Shown piece by piece: positions 52,643 to 60,425 of a stretch of 64,000 nt of DNA. The stretch is from contig NZ_JAJTTE010000031.1 of assembly GCF_021343995.1 (NCBI RefSeq), forward strand, positions 25,914 to 89,913, read 5' to 3'. Within the stretch, counting starts at the first letter, position 1; each line of letters begins with the position of its first letter. This stretch comes from Pseudonocardia terrae. GTDB taxonomy: Bacteria > Actinomycetota > Actinomycetes > Mycobacteriales > Pseudonocardiaceae. Position numbers and translations under genes: made by a program. Below the pieces are notes generated by a model. The model did not search any database. It was not told the DNA's origin and saw nothing but the letters and a program-made list of their open reading frames with translations.

Positions 52643-53302
52643 TCAGGCCGAGCGCGCCCGGCCCTCCTCCCACGCCTTCTCCAGCAGCTGCAGGAGGGTG
52701 TCGGCGGGTTGGGCGCCGGAGGCGCCGTAGGTCGCGTCGACCGCGAAGAAGGGGACGCCCGTGATGCCGTAGCGGCGGGCCTGGTCCTCGTCGGAGCGCA
52801 CCGCGTCGAGGTACTCGTCGGAGCCCAGGACGCGGTCGACGGCCGCGGTCGGCAGCCCGGCGTCGACGGCGAGGCGGCGCAGGGCCTCCGGCTCGCCGAT
52901 CGGCTCGCCCTCGGTGAAGTACCCGCGCTGCAGCCGCTCCTTCAGCGTCTCCTGCAGCGCCGCGCCGCCGGCGTCCCAGGCCAGGTGCAGCAGGCGGTGG
53001 GCGTCGACCGTCGAGCCGTCCTGCGCGTCGTCGAACCGGAACTCGACGCCCTCGGCGGCCCCCATCGCCGTCATGCGGTCGTGCATCGCGCGGACCTGCG
53101 CGCGGTCGCTGCCGAACTTCGCGGCGAGCCGCTCCTCGCGGTCGCCCTCGTGCCGCCGCGGCGCCCCGGGGTCCAGCTCGTAGCTGCGGTAGCGCACCTC
53201 GACCTCGTCGGCGTGCGGGAAGCGGGCGAGCGCCGCGGCGAACCGGCGCCGGCCGAGGGCGCACCACGGGCAGACGACGTCGGACCAGATCTCCACCTTC
53301 AC
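52643..53302 (-). CDS. DsbA-family oxidoreductase, FrnE-like
   Basis: 219 residues. GTG 53302 gives the conserved beginning VKVEIWSDVVCPWC; a GTG two codons later has better spacing (6 nt) to GGAGG, so the first two residues may be absent. The active site CPWC is at 11-14 in a thioredoxin fold with a helical insert, and the cis-Pro loop is ITGVPFFAV. No signal peptide: FrnE-type proteins work in the cytoplasm and isomerise or reduce disulfides, or act on glutathione/mycothiol-like conjugates; some belong to polyketide pathways. Partner unknown. Confidence 0.88.
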   Translation of the reverse strand: MKVEIWSDVVCPWCALGRRRFAAALARFPHADEVEVRYRSYELDPGAPRRHEGDREERLAAKFGSDRAQVRAMHDRMTAMGAAEGVEFRFDDAQDGSTVDAHRLLHLAWDAGGAALQETLKERLQRGYFTEGEPIGEPEALRRLAVDAGLPTAAVDRVLGSDEYLDAVRSDEDQARRYGITGVPFFAVDATYGASGAQPADTLLQLLEKAWEEGRARSA

Positions 53303-53408
53303 CCTCCGTCGAACCCGGAAGGAGTCAACGCGATTCCGCCGTCCGGCTCACAGGGTCCTCTCAGCGCCGTCCTACCGCTTCGCGAGCGGTTCGGTCCAAG
53401 GTCGAGGA

Positions 53409-54062
53409 GTGGTGTTGAGGGGGAGACGGGGAACAGGGGAGCGTGCGAGGCGGCCGGAGGGGCCGGACCGGGACATCGTGGCCCGGGCGTCGGCAGGGGA
53501 CTCGACGGCGATCGAGGAGGTCCTGCGGATCGTGCGGCCGTTCGCGCTGCGCTACTGCCGCGCGCGGATGGGGACGGCGCTGCCGGGCCTGGCGGCCGAG
53601 GACCTGGCCCAGCAGGTCTGCATCGGCGTGCTCGGGGCGCTGCCCCGGTACGAGGACCGCGGCCGGCCGTTCCTGGCGCTGGTGCACCGGATCGCCGTGC
53701 ACGAGGTGGGCGACGCCTACCGCGCCGCCGCGCGCAGCCCGGAGCTGGCCGATCTCGTCCCGGACCGGCCGGACCACGCCGCCGGGCCGGAGGAACGGGC
53801 CCTGGTGCACGACGACCTCGTGCGGCTGCGCCCGGCCCTCGACCGGCTGAGCGCGGCGGCCCGCGAGGTCCTCGTGCTGCGGGTCGCGCTGGGTCTCTCC
53901 GCCGACGAGACCGCGCAGGTCGTGGGCAGCACGCCGGGTGCGGTCCGGGCGATGCAGCACCGTGCACTGAACACGTTGCGCCGGCACGCGGAGGCGGAGG
54001 GGATCACCCCGGGTGCCTCCGGCGCGATCCCGGCCCGGTCCCGGGCTCGATCAGCGGGGTGA
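53409..54062 (+). CDS. ECF sigma factor of the SigD/ShbA type
   Basis: 217 residues if the GTG at 53409 is used; a TTG at 53415 is better placed after GAGGAG, so the exact start is open. Region 2: ALRYCRARMG, AEDLAQQVCIGVLGALPRYEDRGRPFLALVHRIAVHEVGDAYR; region 4: LSAAAREVLVLRVALGLSADETAQVVGSTPGAVRAMQHRAL. These match M. tuberculosis SigD and Streptomyces ShbA, an ECF factor needed for hrdB (sigA) transcription in S. griseus. No anti-sigma gene (RsdA-like) adjoins it, unlike in mycobacteria. A 20-residue Gly/Ala/Arg tail follows region 4. Confidence 0.88.
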   Translation: MVLRGRRGTGERARRPEGPDRDIVARASAGDSTAIEEVLRIVRPFALRYCRARMGTALPGLAAEDLAQQVCIGVLGALPRYEDRGRPFLALVHRIAVHEVGDAYRAAARSPELADLVPDRPDHAAGPEERALVHDDLVRLRPALDRLSAAAREVLVLRVALGLSADETAQVVGSTPGAVRAMQHRALNTLRRHAEAEGITPGASGAIPARSRARSAG

Positions 54063-54182
54063 CCACGGAGATCACGGAGATCACAGCCGGCTGAGCTGCG
54101 GCGCGCCGGGATGTCCGGCCCCCTTACCTGCCGGCAACACGCCGGATGCGGTGCCGACACACGGGAGATCCACCGTGGCGGT

Positions 54183-55976
54183 ATGCAGGAGAGCGTCGCA
54201 GGCCCCGTGGGTGGCCGTGAGCACGCGGGGGAAGCCCTGGCCGCGGCCGGCCCGTCGCCGACCTCGGGCGTCGGGGTGATCGTGCCGTTCGACTTCGCGC
54301 TCGACCGTGAGCTCTGGCGCTGGGTGCCCGACGACGCCGCGCTGCACGTCACGCGCACGCCGTTCGTGCCGTCGCCGGTCACCGCCGAGATGGCGCGGGC
54401 GATCTCCGACCCGGAACCGGTGCGCCGCGCCACCCGGGACGTGCTGGTCCCGGAGCCCGGAGTGGTCGCCTACGCCTGCACCTCCGGCAGCTTCGTCGAC
54501 GGCGCCGCGGGGGAGATCGCGCTGACCGGGGTGATCCGCGAGGCGGGCGCGCCGCACGCGCTCACCACGGCCGGGGCGCTCGTCGAGGGCCTGCGGTCGC
54601 TCGAGGTGGACCGGGTCGCCGTCGTCACGCCGTACGTCGACGACCTCACCCGCCGGCTCGAGGAGTTCCTCGCCGCCCACGGGGTCGCGACGGTCGCGAG
54701 CGTCGGGCTGGGGCTGCTCGGCCAGATCTGGCGGGTGTCCTACGAGGAGGTCGTGCGCGCGGTCCGCGCCGCCGACCGGCCCGAAGCCGAGGCCGTGTTC
54801 ATCAGCTGCACCAACCTGTCCACCTACGACGTGATCGCCCCGCTGGAGCGGCTGCTCGGCAAGCCGGTGATCACGGCGAACCAGGTGACGATGTGGGCCG
54901 CGCTGCGGGCCGTCGGGCACCGCGCCGTCGGGCCCGGGCAGTCGCTGATCCACGGCACGGCCGGGTCCACCCCGCCACCGCACCTGCGCGTGGTGCCGGA
55001 CCAGCCGGCGCCGCGCGACGACGCCGGCACCGACACCGAGCCCGGCGGCCGTGGTCCCGGCGGGCCCGGCGACCCGCCGGTGCTGCACAAGGTCCGCGTC
55101 CGGCTGCCCGACGAGTCCGGCGCACTCGCGCGGCTCACCGAGGCGGTCGCCCGCGCCGAGGGCAACATCCTCGGGCTCGCCGTGCACGGGCAGGACTCGC
55201 GCTCGGTGGTCGACGAGATGTTCGTCGGCTCCACGCGGGGCGCCGACGAGCTCGCCCGCGCCCTCCGCGAGGGGCTCGGCACGACCGACCCCGGCGCCGT
55301 GCTCGTCACCCCGGCCGACCCGCACGACCTGGTCGACGCGCCCACCCGCGCCCTCGACCTCGCGGTGCAGGCCGTCGGCGGGGCGGCCGCGGGGGACCGC
55401 TCCGCGCTGGCCAGGGGTCTGGGCGCGCTGGTGCACGCCGACGACGTCCGGCTCCGGCCGACCGAACCCCCGCACCACCCGCACGTCCTCGCGGTGCCCG
55501 CGCCGAACGGCGGCTGGCTGGTCGCGCGGCGCGACTGGGCGCCGTTCACCGTCACCGAGCACGCCCGCGCGGAGGCGTTCCTGCGCGCGGCGGCCGTCGA
55601 GCCCGTCCGGCCGCGCTGGGACATCGTGCTGCTCTCCGGCGACGAGCTCGTCGCCCAGCCCGCCACGGGCGACGAGGTGGGTGCCGTCGAGGACCTGCTC
55701 TGCGCCTGCCTCGCCGCGCTGGGACCGGGGGAGAGCCACGCCGTCGGCTGGACGGACCGCGAGCTGCGCGACCTCCTCGTCACCCCCCGGGGCCCGGCCC
55801 TCCTCGTGCGGGACGAGGCCGGCGCGCTCGTCGGGCTCGGCGCGGTGCTGGAGGGGCCGGCACCGGGCGGCGACGGGGAGCTGGTCCTGCTGGTGCACCC
55901 GGACCACCGCGGCCTGCGGCTCGGCCGGTGGCTGCGCAGACGGCTCACCGCGCGCGGCGCTGTGACCGCATCCTAG
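54183..55976 (+). CDS. Fusion: maleate-isomerase-like + ACT + GNAT
   Basis: 597 residues in one open frame from ATG 54183. Residues 29-262 form an Asp/Glu-racemase-superfamily domain of the maleate isomerase/arylmalonate decarboxylase type, with both catalytic cysteines in place (C99 in ACTSGS, C209 in FISCTN). A Pro/Gly linker (263-299) leads to an ACT domain (LHKVRVRLPDESGALARLTEAVARAEGNI, 301-370), then a spacer and a GNAT domain (485-597) whose acetyl-CoA motif is HPDHRGLRLGRWL. Each part is known separately or as ACT-GNAT; joining to an isomerase domain is unusual. No stop or new ribosome binding site divides the parts. Possible role: an amino-acid-gated enzyme acting on a dicarboxylate and acetylating a product (inference). 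Confidence 0.85.
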   Translation: MQESVAGPVGGREHAGEALAAAGPSPTSGVGVIVPFDFALDRELWRWVPDDAALHVTRTPFVPSPVTAEMARAISDPEPVRRATRDVLVPEPGVVAYACTSGSFVDGAAGEIALTGVIREAGAPHALTTAGALVEGLRSLEVDRVAVVTPYVDDLTRRLEEFLAAHGVATVASVGLGLLGQIWRVSYEEVVRAVRAADRPEAEAVFISCTNLSTYDVIAPLERLLGKPVITANQVTMWAALRAVGHRAVGPGQSLIHGTAGSTPPPHLRVVPDQPAPRDDAGTDTEPGGRGPGGPGDPPVLHKVRVRLPDESGALARLTEAVARAEGNILGLAVHGQDSRSVVDEMFVGSTRGADELARALREGLGTTDPGAVLVTPADPHDLVDAPTRALDLAVQAVGGAAAGDRSALARGLGALVHADDVRLRPTEPPHHPHVLAVPAPNGGWLVARRDWAPFTVTEHARAEAFLRAAAVEPVRPRWDIVLLSGDELVAQPATGDEVGAVEDLLCACLAALGPGESHAVGWTDRELRDLLVTPRGPALLVRDEAGALVGLGAVLEGPAPGGDGELVLLVHPDHRGLRLGRWLRRRLTARGAVTAS

Positions 55977-55986
55977 GGTTGGGGGC

Positions 55987-56562
55987 GTGCCGCTCCCGAA
56001 GAACTGGTCGCAGTGGAAGGACACGGTCGAGGTCGGCCGTTACGACGCGCGGTGGGAGGCCCTTGCCGCCGCCGGCAGGAACGTGCACGGCGAGGCCGAT
56101 CTCGTCGCCGCGTACTCCCCGGGCTCGGTGCTCGACGGCGGCTGCGGCACCGGGCGCGTCGGGATCGAGCTCGCCCGCCGCGGGATCGCGGTGGTCGGCG
56201 TCGACCCCGACCCGGACATGATCGCCTCCGCCACGGCGAGGGCCCCGGAGCTGCGCTGGATCCGGTGCGGGCTGGAGGACCTGGACATCCCCGACCGGTT
56301 CGACGTCGTGGTGCTGGCCGGCAACGTGATCCCCTACGCGCGGGAGCGCGCGGGGGTCGTCGCCGGCAGCGCCCGGCACCTCGCGCCGGGTGGCCGGCTG
56401 ATCGCCGGGTTCAGCCTGCAGGTGGGCTGGCCCGGCCTCGACGAGTACGACGGCTGGTGCGCCGCCGCCGGGCTCGCGGCCGAGGACCGCTTCGCGACCT
56501 GGGACCGCGAGCCCTACACCGGCGGCGGCTACGCGGTCTCGGTGAGCCGGAAGCCTGCGTAG
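55987..56562 (+). CDS. Class I SAM-dependent methyltransferase
   Basis: 191 residues, GTG start, 10 bp after the fusion gene. SAM-binding motif I is SVLDGGCGTGRVGIELARRG (residues 47-66), with VGVDPDPDMI as motif post-I and FDVVVLAGNVIPY as motif II; LAPGGRLIAGFSL is the usual motif III. Length and layout fit small-molecule methyltransferases of the UbiE-like type. Substrate unknown. Its 3' end overlaps the convergent BVMO by 34 bp. Confidence 0.85.
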   Translation: MPLPKNWSQWKDTVEVGRYDARWEALAAAGRNVHGEADLVAAYSPGSVLDGGCGTGRVGIELARRGIAVVGVDPDPDMIASATARAPELRWIRCGLEDLDIPDRFDVVVLAGNVIPYARERAGVVAGSARHLAPGGRLIAGFSLQVGWPGLDEYDGWCAAAGLAAEDRFATWDREPYTGGGYAVSVSRKPA

Positions 56563-58145
56563 CCCTTGGCGGCGACGTCGTCGCAGGTGTCCCGGTAGGG
56601 CCCGAGCCCGCCGACGTAGGGCAGGAAGACCCGCGGCTTGCCGGGCACGTTCGCGCCCAGGTACCAGGAGTTGCCGCGCATGATCATGGACTTCGTGCCG
56701 GCCTCGGCCACGTGCGCCGTCCAGCGCTCCTGCGCCGTCTCCTCGGGCTCGATGGTCCGCCCGTCCAGCGCCGCGAGGCAGTCGGTGATCCAGTCCACGT
56801 GCTGCTCGATCGCCACCATCATGTTGCAGAGCACGGACGGGCTGCCCGGCCCGGTGATCGTGAACAGGTTCGGGAACCCGGCCACGCCCAGGCCGAGGTA
56901 GGTGTGTGGCCCGTCCGCCCAGGCGTCGGCCAGGCGGACCCCGTCCCGGCCCCGGATGTCGACCGCGAGCAGCGCGCCCGTCATCGCGTCGAACCCGGTG
57001 GCGAGCACCAGGTCGTCGACCTCGACGAGCTCCTCGGTGGTGCGCACCCCGTTCGGGACGATCTCGGTGAGCGGCGTCTTCTGCAGGTCGACGAGCCGGA
57101 CGGTCGGCTTGTTGTAGGTCTGGAAGTAGCCGGTGTCCAGGCACGGCCGCTTGGCGCCGAACGGGTGGTTCGTGGGCCCGAGCGCCGCGGCGGTGTCCGG
57201 GTCGTGGACGACCTCGCGGATCTTCGACCGGATGAACTCGGCGGCGGTGTCGTTGGCGGCCAGGTCCAGCGCGATGTCGCCGTAGGTCTGGCGGAAGGCC
57301 GTGAGCCCGCCCTGGGCCCAGGCCCGCTCGTAGGCGGTCCGCCGGGTGTCCTCGTCCACCGACAGTGCGGAGACGGTCGACGGCGTGCCGAGCAGCCCGC
57401 CGAGCGTGTGCTTCGCCTCCTCCCGGAAGCGCCGGTAGTCCGCCTTGCGCGCCCGCTGCGCCTCCGGGTCCATGGGCGCGTTCCGCGCCGGGACGACGTA
57501 GTTCGGCGTGCGTTGGAAGACCGTGAGCTGCGCGGCCTGCTCGGCGATCACCGGGATGGACTGCACACCGGAGGAGCCCGTCCCGATCACCGCCACGCGG
57601 CGCCCGGTGAAGTCGACGCCCTCGTGGGGCCAGCTCGACGTGAGATAGGTCGGGCCGCCGAAGGTCTCGACCCCCGGCAGGTCGAGCTCCTTGGGCTTGG
57701 ACAGGCAGCCGGTGGCGAACACGCAGTACGTGGCGGTGATCCGCTCGGCGGCGGAGCTCGCGGAGCCGACCGTCGACGCAGCGTCGGTCTCGACCTCCCA
57801 GTGGTCGTCGCGCCAGGTCGCGGCCGTGACCCGGGTGCCGAACGTGATGTCGCGCCCCAGGTCGAAGCGGTCGGCGACGTGCTCGGCGTAGCGCAGGATC
57901 TCCGGCTGGGCGGGGTAGCGCTCGGTCCAGTCCCACTCCTGCTCCAGCTCGGGGGAGAAGGAGTAGGAGTACTCGAGGCTCTCGACGTCGCAGCGCGCGC
58001 CGGGATACCGGTTCCAGTACCAGGTGCCGCCGACGCCGCTGCCGGCCTCGAACACCCGTGCGCGCAGGCCCAGCCCGCGCACCCGGTGCAGCTGGTACAG
58101 GCCGGCGAACCCGGCCCCCACGATGACGACGTCGGTGTCGACCAT
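56529..58145 (-). CDS. Baeyer-Villiger monooxygenase-like flavoprotein with altered fingerprint
   Basis: 538 residues from ATG 58145 (GGGAG 5 nt upstream; GTG 58151 also possible). FAD site GAGFAG (10-15) and NADPH site GTGSSG (188-193) are intact, as are GGTWYWNRYPGARCD and ATGFDAMTG. The type I fingerprint FxGxxxHxxxWP reads FGGPTYLTSSWP (162-173), so the functionally important His is Leu168. The paralogue at 18654 keeps the His. The enzyme may be an NADPH oxidase, N/S-oxygenase or a BVMO with changed coupling. Two tandem palindromes precede it and would give tight regulation. Confidence 0.85.
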   Translation of the reverse strand: MVDTDVVIVGAGFAGLYQLHRVRGLGLRARVFEAGSGVGGTWYWNRYPGARCDVESLEYSYSFSPELEQEWDWTERYPAQPEILRYAEHVADRFDLGRDITFGTRVTAATWRDDHWEVETDAASTVGSASSAAERITATYCVFATGCLSKPKELDLPGVETFGGPTYLTSSWPHEGVDFTGRRVAVIGTGSSGVQSIPVIAEQAAQLTVFQRTPNYVVPARNAPMDPEAQRARKADYRRFREEAKHTLGGLLGTPSTVSALSVDEDTRRTAYERAWAQGGLTAFRQTYGDIALDLAANDTAAEFIRSKIREVVHDPDTAAALGPTNHPFGAKRPCLDTGYFQTYNKPTVRLVDLQKTPLTEIVPNGVRTTEELVEVDDLVLATGFDAMTGALLAVDIRGRDGVRLADAWADGPHTYLGLGVAGFPNLFTITGPGSPSVLCNMMVAIEQHVDWITDCLAALDGRTIEPEETAQERWTAHVAEAGTKSMIMRGNSWYLGANVPGKPRVFLPYVGGLGPYRDTCDDVAAKGYAGFRLTETA

Positions 58146-58200
58146 CAGCACTCCCTCGTGTCGGCGGTCACGTCAGCTTGCAGGATTCCGCCGGGAAATG

Positions 58201-58241
58201 CTGAGCGTTCGTTCAGTACGAATCGCCGAACGGTCGTTCAG
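58201..58241. promoter_or_regulatory. Tandem operators (CYGARCG-N2-CGTTCAG) before the BVMO-like gene
   Basis: CTGAGCGTTCGTTCAG (58201-58216) and CCGAACGGTCGTTCAG (58226-58241) are each near-perfect 16-bp palindromes, 25 bp apart. The second overlaps the stop codon of the adjoining methyltransferase gene. Arm style and length fit TetR-family operators. The gap start is 56 bp before the BVMO start. Confidence 0.55.
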
Positions 58242-59023
58242 GCCCGCGCGAGGATCTCGCCGTGGGGGAGGAGGAACCACCCGTCGTCGTTCGCGGCCCA
58301 GGCCCGCCAGCCCGCGGACATGTCCTCCAGATCGGCGCGGGTGGCGAGGCCGCGCTCGACCGCCTGCCCGGCGATCGACGACGACAGGATCCGCTCCGCC
58401 CACAGCCCGCCCCACCAGGCGCGGGTCTCCGGGGTGGCGTAGCACCACACCGAGGCGGACGGGGTGATCTCGGTGAACCCGGCGGCGCGGGCCCAGGAGA
58501 GCAGGCGGCGGCCGGCGTCGGGCTCGGCGCGGTTGCCGTGCGCGACGCCGCGGTAGAGGGCGAGCCAGGCGTCGAGACGGTCGTCGTGCGGGAACCAGGT
58601 GAAGGCCGCGTAGTCCGCGTCCCGGGCGGCGACGACCCCGCCGGGCCGGGCGACCCGCCGCATCTCGCGCAGCGCCGCGACCGGGTCGGAGAGGTGCTGC
58701 AGGACCTGGTGGGCGTGGACGACGTCGTAGGAGTCGTCCGGGTCGGCCAGCCCGTAGACGTCGTCGACGGCGAACTCGACGCCGTCGCCCGCCGCGCGCG
58801 CCTCGACGAGGGGTGCCTCGACGATGTCGATCCCGCGGACCCGGCCCGGCGCGACGCGCGCCGCCAGGTCGTGGGTGATGGTGCCGGGCCCGCAGCCGAC
58901 GTCGAGCAGGTCGAGCCCCGGCCGGAGCAGCGGGGCGAGGTACGCGGCCGAGTTCTCGACGGTCCGGTTGCGGTGCGAGCGCAGGACGGAGTCGTGATGG
59001 CCGTGGGTGTAGGTGTCGCTCAC
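58238..59023 (-). CDS. Class I SAM-dependent methyltransferase (UbiE-like)
   Basis: 261 residues from GTG 59023, adjacent to the DUF3253 stop. SAM motif I LLDVGCGPGTITHDLAARV (residues 39-57), acidic IDIVEA, then YDVVHAHQVLQHLSDP and RVARPGGVVAARDADY. A Trp-rich C-terminal part follows. It resembles methyltransferases acting on quinones or small metabolites. Starts exactly where the DUF3253 gene ends, so both are probably co-translated. No pathway partner is recognisable. Confidence 0.85.
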   Translation of the reverse strand: MSDTYTHGHHDSVLRSHRNRTVENSAAYLAPLLRPGLDLLDVGCGPGTITHDLAARVAPGRVRGIDIVEAPLVEARAAGDGVEFAVDDVYGLADPDDSYDVVHAHQVLQHLSDPVAALREMRRVARPGGVVAARDADYAAFTWFPHDDRLDAWLALYRGVAHGNRAEPDAGRRLLSWARAAGFTEITPSASVWCYATPETRAWWGGLWAERILSSSIAGQAVERGLATRADLEDMSAGWRAWAANDDGWFLLPHGEILARA

Positions 59024-59266
59024 TCAGCGGACCCTACGGATCCGGATCGGCCCGCGGGCGGTGTCCGGGTCGACGACCTCGCCCCTCTGCGTGATCTCCA
59101 CCTTCCCGGCCGCCACGAGCCGGCGGGCGGCCGCGCGGGCCGGTTCCATCAGGTCGCGCCAGTCCGAGGGCGAGACCCGGCGGGCGGCGTCGGACGGGCA
59201 GGTGGTGCCGGAGCGGGAGGCGAGCAGCTCCTCGATCGCCGCCTCCAGCTCGGTGTCGACGCTCAC
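59024..59266 (-). CDS. DUF3253 small protein
   Basis: 80 residues from GTG 59266, chosen because AGGAGGT lies 6 nt upstream. Longer in-frame starts run into the 41-bp repeats and add only repeat-derived text. Winged-helix-like layout: LEAAIEELLASRSGTTCPSDAARRV, SDWRDLMEPARAAARRLVAAGKVEITQRGE. The DUF3253 family is small, of unknown function, probably nucleic-acid binding by shape. Followed without a gap by a methyltransferase gene. Confidence 0.82.
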   Translation of the reverse strand: MSVDTELEAAIEELLASRSGTTCPSDAARRVSPSDWRDLMEPARAAARRLVAAGKVEITQRGEVVDPDTARGPIRIRRVR

Positions 59267-59287
59267 GGACCCACCTCCTGCCGCATC

Positions 59288-59416
59288 GTGGATCCATACT
59301 GCGCCCGGAGCCGGTGCCGGAGCGCGTTGTGGATCCATACTGCGCCCGGAGCCGGTGCCGGAGCGCGTTGTGGATCCATACTGCGTCCGAGGCCGGGGAT
59401 TCAGATCCGTACTGCG
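59288..59416. repeat. 41-bp repeat family, locus B
   Basis: Two identical 41-bp units (59288-59328 and 59329-59369, GTGGATCCATACTGCG ... GAGCGCGTT) are followed by a third partial copy from 59370 and a degenerate core AGATCCGTACTGCG at 59403-59416. The period, the GGATCC core and the GAGCGCGTT flank match locus A at 728-786. It lies between the aroE stop and the DUF3253 start, the same strand order as locus A (downstream of one gene, upstream of the next). Confidence 0.85.
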
Positions 59417-59417
59417 T

Positions 59418-60269
59418 TCAGGAGCGGGCGAGGACGGCCTGGTCGAGCGCGGTCCGCATGGCGTCGACCGGACCCGGGCGGCCCGTCATCAGCTCGACCT
59501 GCGCGACCGCCTGCTGCAGCAGCATGTCCAGCCCGCTCGCGACCCGGCAGCCCGCCGCGGCCGCGCCCGCACCGAGGGCGGTGGGCCAGGGCGCGTAGAT
59601 CACGTCGAGGACGACGGTGGCGGGGTTCCAGCGCAGCCCGCCGAGGTCGTCGGCCGCGCCCGCGGGCAGGGTCGAGACGACGACGTCGGCCCCGGTCAGC
59701 AGGTCCGACGCGGCCGCGAGGTCCGCGTCCGCACGGGTCAGCAGCGCCCGGATCTCGGGATGGACCTCGAGGCGCTCGGCGGCGTCCGCCAGCTCGCCGG
59801 TCCGGCCGGCGTTGCGCACGAGGACGACCGGATCCTTCGTGCCCAGCTCGCGCAGCGCCGCGAGCGCGGCCTGGGCAGTGCCGCCCGCACCGAGCACCAC
59901 GGCCCGGTCGACCGCCCGGACGCCCGCCGCCTGCAGGGCCCGGACGATCCCGGCCACGTCGGTGTTGTCGGCCAGCCGCCCCTCCGGCCCGAGGACCAGC
60001 GTGTTCGCCGCGCCCGTGGCGGCGGCGAGCGGGCTGACCCGGTCGGCGACCTCCAGGGCGACCCGCTTGAGCGGCATGGTGAGCGAGAGCCCGGCCCAGC
60101 TCCCGTCGAGCCCGTCGACGAATTCCGGCAGCCCGGCCTCGTCGACCTCGTGTGCGGTGTAGCACCAGCCGGCCAGCCCGAGCGCGTCGTAGGCCGCGCG
60201 GTGCAGCACCGGGGACAGCGAGTGGCGGATGGGGGAGCCGAGCACCGCGGCCCGTCGTTCGCCGGTCAC
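59418..60269 (-). CDS. aroE: Shikimate dehydrogenase
   Basis: 283 residues from GTG 60269; CATACT about 10 nt upstream suggests a leaderless start. AroE blocks: GSPIRHSLSPVLHRAAYDALG (shikimate site SxS), LTMPLKRVAL (catalytic Lys), AANTLV, NTDVAGIVRAL, the Rossmann motif VLGAGGTAQAALAAL and GLDMLLQQAVAQVELMTG. It reduces 3-dehydroshikimate with NADPH in aromatic amino acid synthesis. Other aro genes are not in the window. The stop touches the 41-bp repeats. Confidence 0.93.
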   Translation of the reverse strand: MTGERRAAVLGSPIRHSLSPVLHRAAYDALGLAGWCYTAHEVDEAGLPEFVDGLDGSWAGLSLTMPLKRVALEVADRVSPLAAATGAANTLVLGPEGRLADNTDVAGIVRALQAAGVRAVDRAVVLGAGGTAQAALAALRELGTKDPVVLVRNAGRTGELADAAERLEVHPEIRALLTRADADLAAASDLLTGADVVVSTLPAGAADDLGGLRWNPATVVLDVIYAPWPTALGAGAAAAGCRVASGLDMLLQQAVAQVELMTGRPGPVDAMRTALDQAVLARS

Positions 60270-60425
60270 CGGGCCAGTATGGTCCAGCGCCTCCTCGGCG
60301 CCGGAACGCCGGTGTCGCCCCACGCCGTGTACCTCATCGTGATGAAACGGCTGCGCTGTTGTTCATGGTCCAGGTGCGGGCGGCGATGTGCCGGGTGTCC
60401 GAGATCGCCGCCGGAGAGGACCCCG

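Noticed and set aside
59267..59338. Extended N-terminus of the DUF3253 protein
   Set aside because: The additional 24 residues come from the 41-bp repeats, while GTG 59266 has a well-placed AGGAGGT.
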